Source of the DNA: Homalodisca vitripennis
Lineage: Eukaryota; Arthropoda; Insecta; Hemiptera; Cicadellidae
Assembly (NCBI RefSeq): GCF_021130785.1
Contig: NC_060207.1
Span: 196,862,001-196,926,000 of the forward strand
Reading direction: 5' to 3'
Length of the DNA: 64,000 nucleotides
Shown here: in pieces, positions 59,600-64,000 of the stretch
How positions within the stretch are numbered: position 1 is the first letter of the stretch
Layout of the letters: every line of letters begins with the position of its first letter
The notes under the pieces: model-generated
Seen by the model: only the letters and a program-made list of their open reading frames with translations
What the model was told of the DNA's origin: nothing
Database searches by the model: none
Translations under genes and position numbers: made by a program

Positions 59600-60780
59600 A
59601 TCTTCGCCCGTAAAACCGACTTTACAGGCAACCATAATTTTTTTACCTTGTGTGAAGTTTTAAATAATGTTAAACTAGTATTAATTAAAATTAAATTTAT
59701 ATCAGAATAAAATGTAAACAATATCCCGTTAGGCCATGGAATAGGCCTACCTTCCTGCAACTTCAAAATAATTATGCAACCCTACCAATTGGTAACTTAT
59801 ATTGTGGTTAAGATAATTCTATGTATAATTCAACTGCTTTTCGAGATTCACTCATTATTTATCTCTGTTTTTTTTTTCATAAAGTTCAAATTTCCGAAAA
59901 TTCCTCTTTTTCAAACCTAAAATCCAGAGAAAAATTATTATTAAATTATTGTATTATTTGTTTATCAAATAGTAACATAAACGCTAATAAGATAATAACA
60001 TTATAGGAAGACTAATACAGGTTTATGTAATAAATTACAAACATTTTTCAACTAAAACTAAAAAAAAAAACCCGTTCCTCAGGGAAACGCAATGAACCGC
60101 AATGAATACACAAAATTTCAAAAGGTCCTAAAACATGATATTGCACAGCTACAGTATTAGCACATATATATGTCGGACGACGTCTTCCGCCTTGATGCCT
60201 TTGTTTTTCCAATCAGTATTCTCGTTGCTCGTCATTTTCGGTAGGTACACGTCATGCCGTTCTCTGCCCCAATTGTTGCAGTCGTCGCTCTTATTGTTCG
60301 TCATTATCAATAGCTACACGTTGCGGCGAACGCTGTTGAAAGTCTTGTAAACATAGAAACATCTAAATCGTGAGAGCTTTCTGCTCTGATAATGTTACTT
60401 AACGTTTTCAGGCATTTGACTTTAGCAGTACGTGTGGGACGAAGTATATGAGATTATTTTAAAGTATTGAAATTATTCATAAACGTATATTAAAATAAAT
60501 ATTTGCTTTTGGTTTGAATGTTCGTTACTTTATATATTTTTTTAATCGTTACTCTTTGGGATTTCTAATTAAACAAATATCAGCTGTGAGGATCGGCTTA
60601 TTACTCTTGTCATGATATAAACAATATATAAAAATATAAAAACTTGGATCTGAAGCAGTTTTGCATTGCTCGAAAGCAACGTTTTCTAAAAAATCAAACC
60701 TAGCTAGATCGAGTTATTACCCTCGAAACCCACGGCATACTAAATTTCCTGAAAAACGTAGGAGCCGTTTCCGAGATTCA
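59600..60780. other. Non-coding stretch with a small imperfect tandem repeat
   Basis: At 60226-60330 the runs TGCTCGTCATTTTCGGTAGG and TGTTCGTCATTATCAATAGC, each followed by TACACGT, lie 68 bases apart, giving an imperfect tandem pair. The rest is AT-rich. Confidence 0.4.
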
Positions 60781-60781
60781 G

Positions 60782-60783
<2 letters not shown>
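60690..60783 (+). mobile_element. Possible retrotransposon 3' end running into (TA)n
   Basis: The run CGAGTTATTACCCTCGAAACC to GGAGCCGTTTCCGAGATTCAG ends directly at a (TA)n tract. From memory, such CCGTTTCCGAGATTC text next to a TA tail is common at 3' ends of insect non-LTR elements; the family cannot be named here. Confidence 0.35.
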
Positions 60784-60826
<43 letters not shown>

Positions 60827-60860
60827 TATAATTATAATAATATAATATATATAATAAATA
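60784..60860. repeat. (TA)n microsatellite with AT-only continuation
   Basis: Pure TA to 60820, then AATTAATATAATTATAATAA-type sequence. Confidence 0.9.
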
Positions 60861-60962
60861 ATATAATTATAATATAAGTCTTATATACATATACATATAT
60901 TTACTTATGCAGGCACGATTGCCTTTAGCTCTTTATCTTTAATTTCTTCTATACTTCTAGGG

Positions 60963-60984
60963 TATATATATATATATATATATA
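60963..60984. repeat. Short (TA)n microsatellite
   Basis: Eleven TA units. Confidence 0.9.
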
Positions 60985-62795
60985 CATACATTTCTTTATA
61001 TAAAAAAAAAGTTTTTCAAATTCTATAACAAATTTATATCTTAGAGTTAAATTTCAGTACACTAAAAATGATATAGTTAACAGGTTTTAAAACATGCTGA
61101 TGAGCAAAGCTAAGCTAGCTACAGGTATGAGCTCACAAACTCGCTGTGTTGTGAACTTTTAATTAACGTTCACCAAAACATGATCCGTCTGTGTACTCAG
61201 CAAACAACTTGCACTACTTAGTTTAAACAGGTTACATACTATTTATGTTGGTAAACCCAGTAAATCCTGAAATGAAGCTTAACATAGCATGAAAAAAACA
61301 ACTTATATTTGGTTACTATTAATAACTACTATAAAACTTCTTTAAACTCCATAAGTTATAACATGTTTTTAAATATATTCATGTTAATTTAAATTAATTA
61401 TTTCATATTTATGCGTGTGTATACTTTTGTGTATACCTAAGGTTTCCTAAATTTATCTACGTCACTTAGAACATATTTATTATGTATCTGTATTTAGAGT
61501 AAATAACATAACTAATGATATATTTAACATACACTTTTTCTTTGAATGTTCGCTTATTCCAAGACTTTATCCGTCGTCACATTCTCCCATTCATCACACC
61601 ACAGTTAATGAGACACCTTCTTTGTGCCTGTGGAGTATAAATATCTCGAGGATAAAGCTGGCGACAGGTAATTCGAAAACTTTCGCAGTTATGACGGTCT
61701 TAAATTAGCGCTTTGTTAGCTGAAGATGCTGGTTTACAGCGAGATCCACATGGTAATATAAATAATCTTGTCCAAGTCTATATTCATAAAAAAATGCAAG
61801 TTCAAGATGTACTCATATCTATTAACTTTAGTTTTTTATTTCCATAAATCAATAAAAGCAGCTTACCGAGTAATAATATTGATAGTGATATTCATTACTT
61901 TAAGCATTTGACAGTTGTGTTGCCTTCCACAACTGAGTGAGTTAAAGGAAATACATAACTTAAATTATCATTGTCACTATAATAATGTAGTAGTCTTGTT
62001 ATATATCAAAACCAGGGTGATTAATTTTGTTAATCTAAACATTTGTGTTTGAAAATATTTAAACAATTTTTATCCCAGGTTATTATCGTGTGTTTATAAA
62101 CAGGTTAAACCCCATCTGTCACCAGTTACTGTTTTATAATATGACCTTTGGCTTACTGTGTTGTTTGATATCATGATGGAGTCTATCGATTAGGCTGATA
62201 CCTAATTGAGGCGGCGAGAGTAAAAAAATGTCGTTATGTGTTGCTGGATTCGGAAGTTGTCTCTATCTCTTTTACTTTTCTTCTCCTGTACCATCTCAGA
62301 CTTATGTCCACAAAACAGGACGATCTCGAGTACACAGAGACCGGATAAATTCAGTAATCGTAGCTTCCTAAAGATCTCATCACACGGTCTCTACGGTTTA
62401 ACTTTAAAATAATTCTGACAGACTTTTGGCTATTTAAAACTATTTCAACTATGTATTTGGAGCATCTGCTCTAAAATCGGAAGCCGTAATCAAACCGTGC
62501 ATGTTTTTTAATACATCCTTATACGACAATTTTGCAAGGTTGTGTAGGACATGTGCCCGAGGCAACGTAAGAGCAAACGCTTTCAATCGGTAGTTCCATA
62601 CCAGCCCTCGGTGAAGTTACAATCCAAGGAATCTATTGGATTCAGTTTCTTCCTGAATAATCTATTCCACTATAACGCGGTTATAATTTTTAGGTATTAT
62701 TGCTGACGAAAGCGAAATGCGTTACGTTTGATTACTGTTCGTATTCAAATTCTTTCTTGATGAATTTTAAATGCATGAAAAAACATATAAATATA
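60985..62795. other. Non-coding stretch, partly GC-richer
   Basis: No long frame. 62150-62700 is less AT-rich than its surroundings but all frames are interrupted. A perfect 8-bp hairpin CAGTTGTG/CACAACTG lies at 61912-61935. Confidence 0.4.
61636..61643 (+). promoter_or_regulatory. TATA-box-like TATAAATA (weak candidate)
   Basis: TATAAATA sits in a locally GC-richer context. A CAG|GTAATT donor-like site lies 20 bases downstream and a short ATG frame ending at a GTAATA lies near 61726. An initiator-like CAGTT is about 50 bases downstream, farther than the usual 30. No coding exon follows that I recognise, so this may be chance in AT-rich DNA. Confidence 0.15.
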
Positions 62796-62832
62796 TGTAT
62801 ATATATATATATATATATTATGTATATATATA

Positions 62833-62865
<33 letters not shown>
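62796..62865. repeat. (TA)n tract left of the Helitron
   Basis: Interrupted TA run that continues after the Helitron at 63361, i.e. the insertion target. Confidence 0.9.
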
Positions 62866-63466
<601 letters not shown>

Positions 63467-64000
63467 TCATATTTTAATAGTGGAAAATCTGTAAATGGTT
63501 TAAATAAGTTAAAAAAATGCATTTTCTTTCAGATAAACAATGCGCTGATGTCTTCATGACTGAGATGGGCAGTGTTTATTTTTCATAAGTATTGACGGTG
63601 AGTGAACATATTAAAGCCTACTTTTCTATTATCGCCACCCTGTCTATAACATTAACTTGGCTAGACTGTACCTAAATTAGTAGTTACGTAAAAATATATC
63701 AAAATATAAGAAATTTATTTTTTGCATAATACTTTATAGAGGTATATATGGTTAAAAATAATAAAGTACTCTGACCAGTACTATTAAAGTAACGTTAAAT
63801 TAATGAAATAATGTACGAAGGAAAGAAATACTATATATTATGAGTTGTTTATATACGGTATTAGTCAGCATATAACAATAAATACTATGGCTGGAGAGAT
63901 GTCGACGTCTTTGGTGTTTTAGAGTACTAGGTAGTTTATTCAGTAAATAAGGTTATGTGTCCATTTAACTAATATGATACAATCCAATAGCAAAGTAATA
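63467..64000. other. Featureless AT-rich right end
   Basis: No frame or repeat recognised. Confidence 0.5.

Overview
This is eukaryotic, AT-rich, gene-poor DNA. It most likely comes from an arthropod, probably an insect. Support: relics of mariner DD34D, DD41D Tc1/mariner, Helitron, Penelope-like and non-LTR elements, long (TA)n microsatellites, and no bacterial-type gene layout. I find no complete host gene and no intact transposase; nearly all recognisable coding matter is decayed transposon. The species cannot be told from the window.

The main structure is a large direct duplication. Bases 1-25231 (copy 1) and about 27140-50210 (copy 2) are the same sequence in the same order, about 2-5% different by eye where I compared them, separated by a 1.9-kb spacer. 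Homology reaches the left edge of the window, so the block or array may continue outside. Copy 1 alone holds a 1335-bp DD41D element (18734-20068). Copy 2 alone holds a related 2082-bp element (36623-38704). Each insertion site is visible empty in the other copy. Copy 1 also carries a divergent tandem duplicate of a 2.4-kb unit (4450-6810 beside 6811-9760) that is single in copy 2, plus a 0.55-kb insertion. The block may be a real segmental duplication or two haplotypes placed end to end by the assembler; read depth would decide.

Relics shared by both copies predate the split: an N-terminal mariner piece, a C-terminal mariner piece, a reverse transcriptase remnant, a Tc1-unrelated dispersed repeat, and non-LTR 3'-end-like relics. 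Two short minus-strand stretches (327-512 and 1354-1567) are almost unchanged between copies and have splice-like edges; they are the best, still weak, candidates for host exons.

The right part (50211-64000) is single copy. It holds two tandem tRNA-like modules with a common tail, next to a Penelope-like element relic (GIY-YIG endonuclease piece and a hammerhead ribozyme motif, minus strand). Further right are a second hammerhead-like motif, a (CT)n and several (TA)n/(GT)n tracts, a 738-bp segment bounded by 15-bp inverted repeats with a GC-rich left part, and a 495-bp non-autonomous Helitron inserted into a (TA)n tract.
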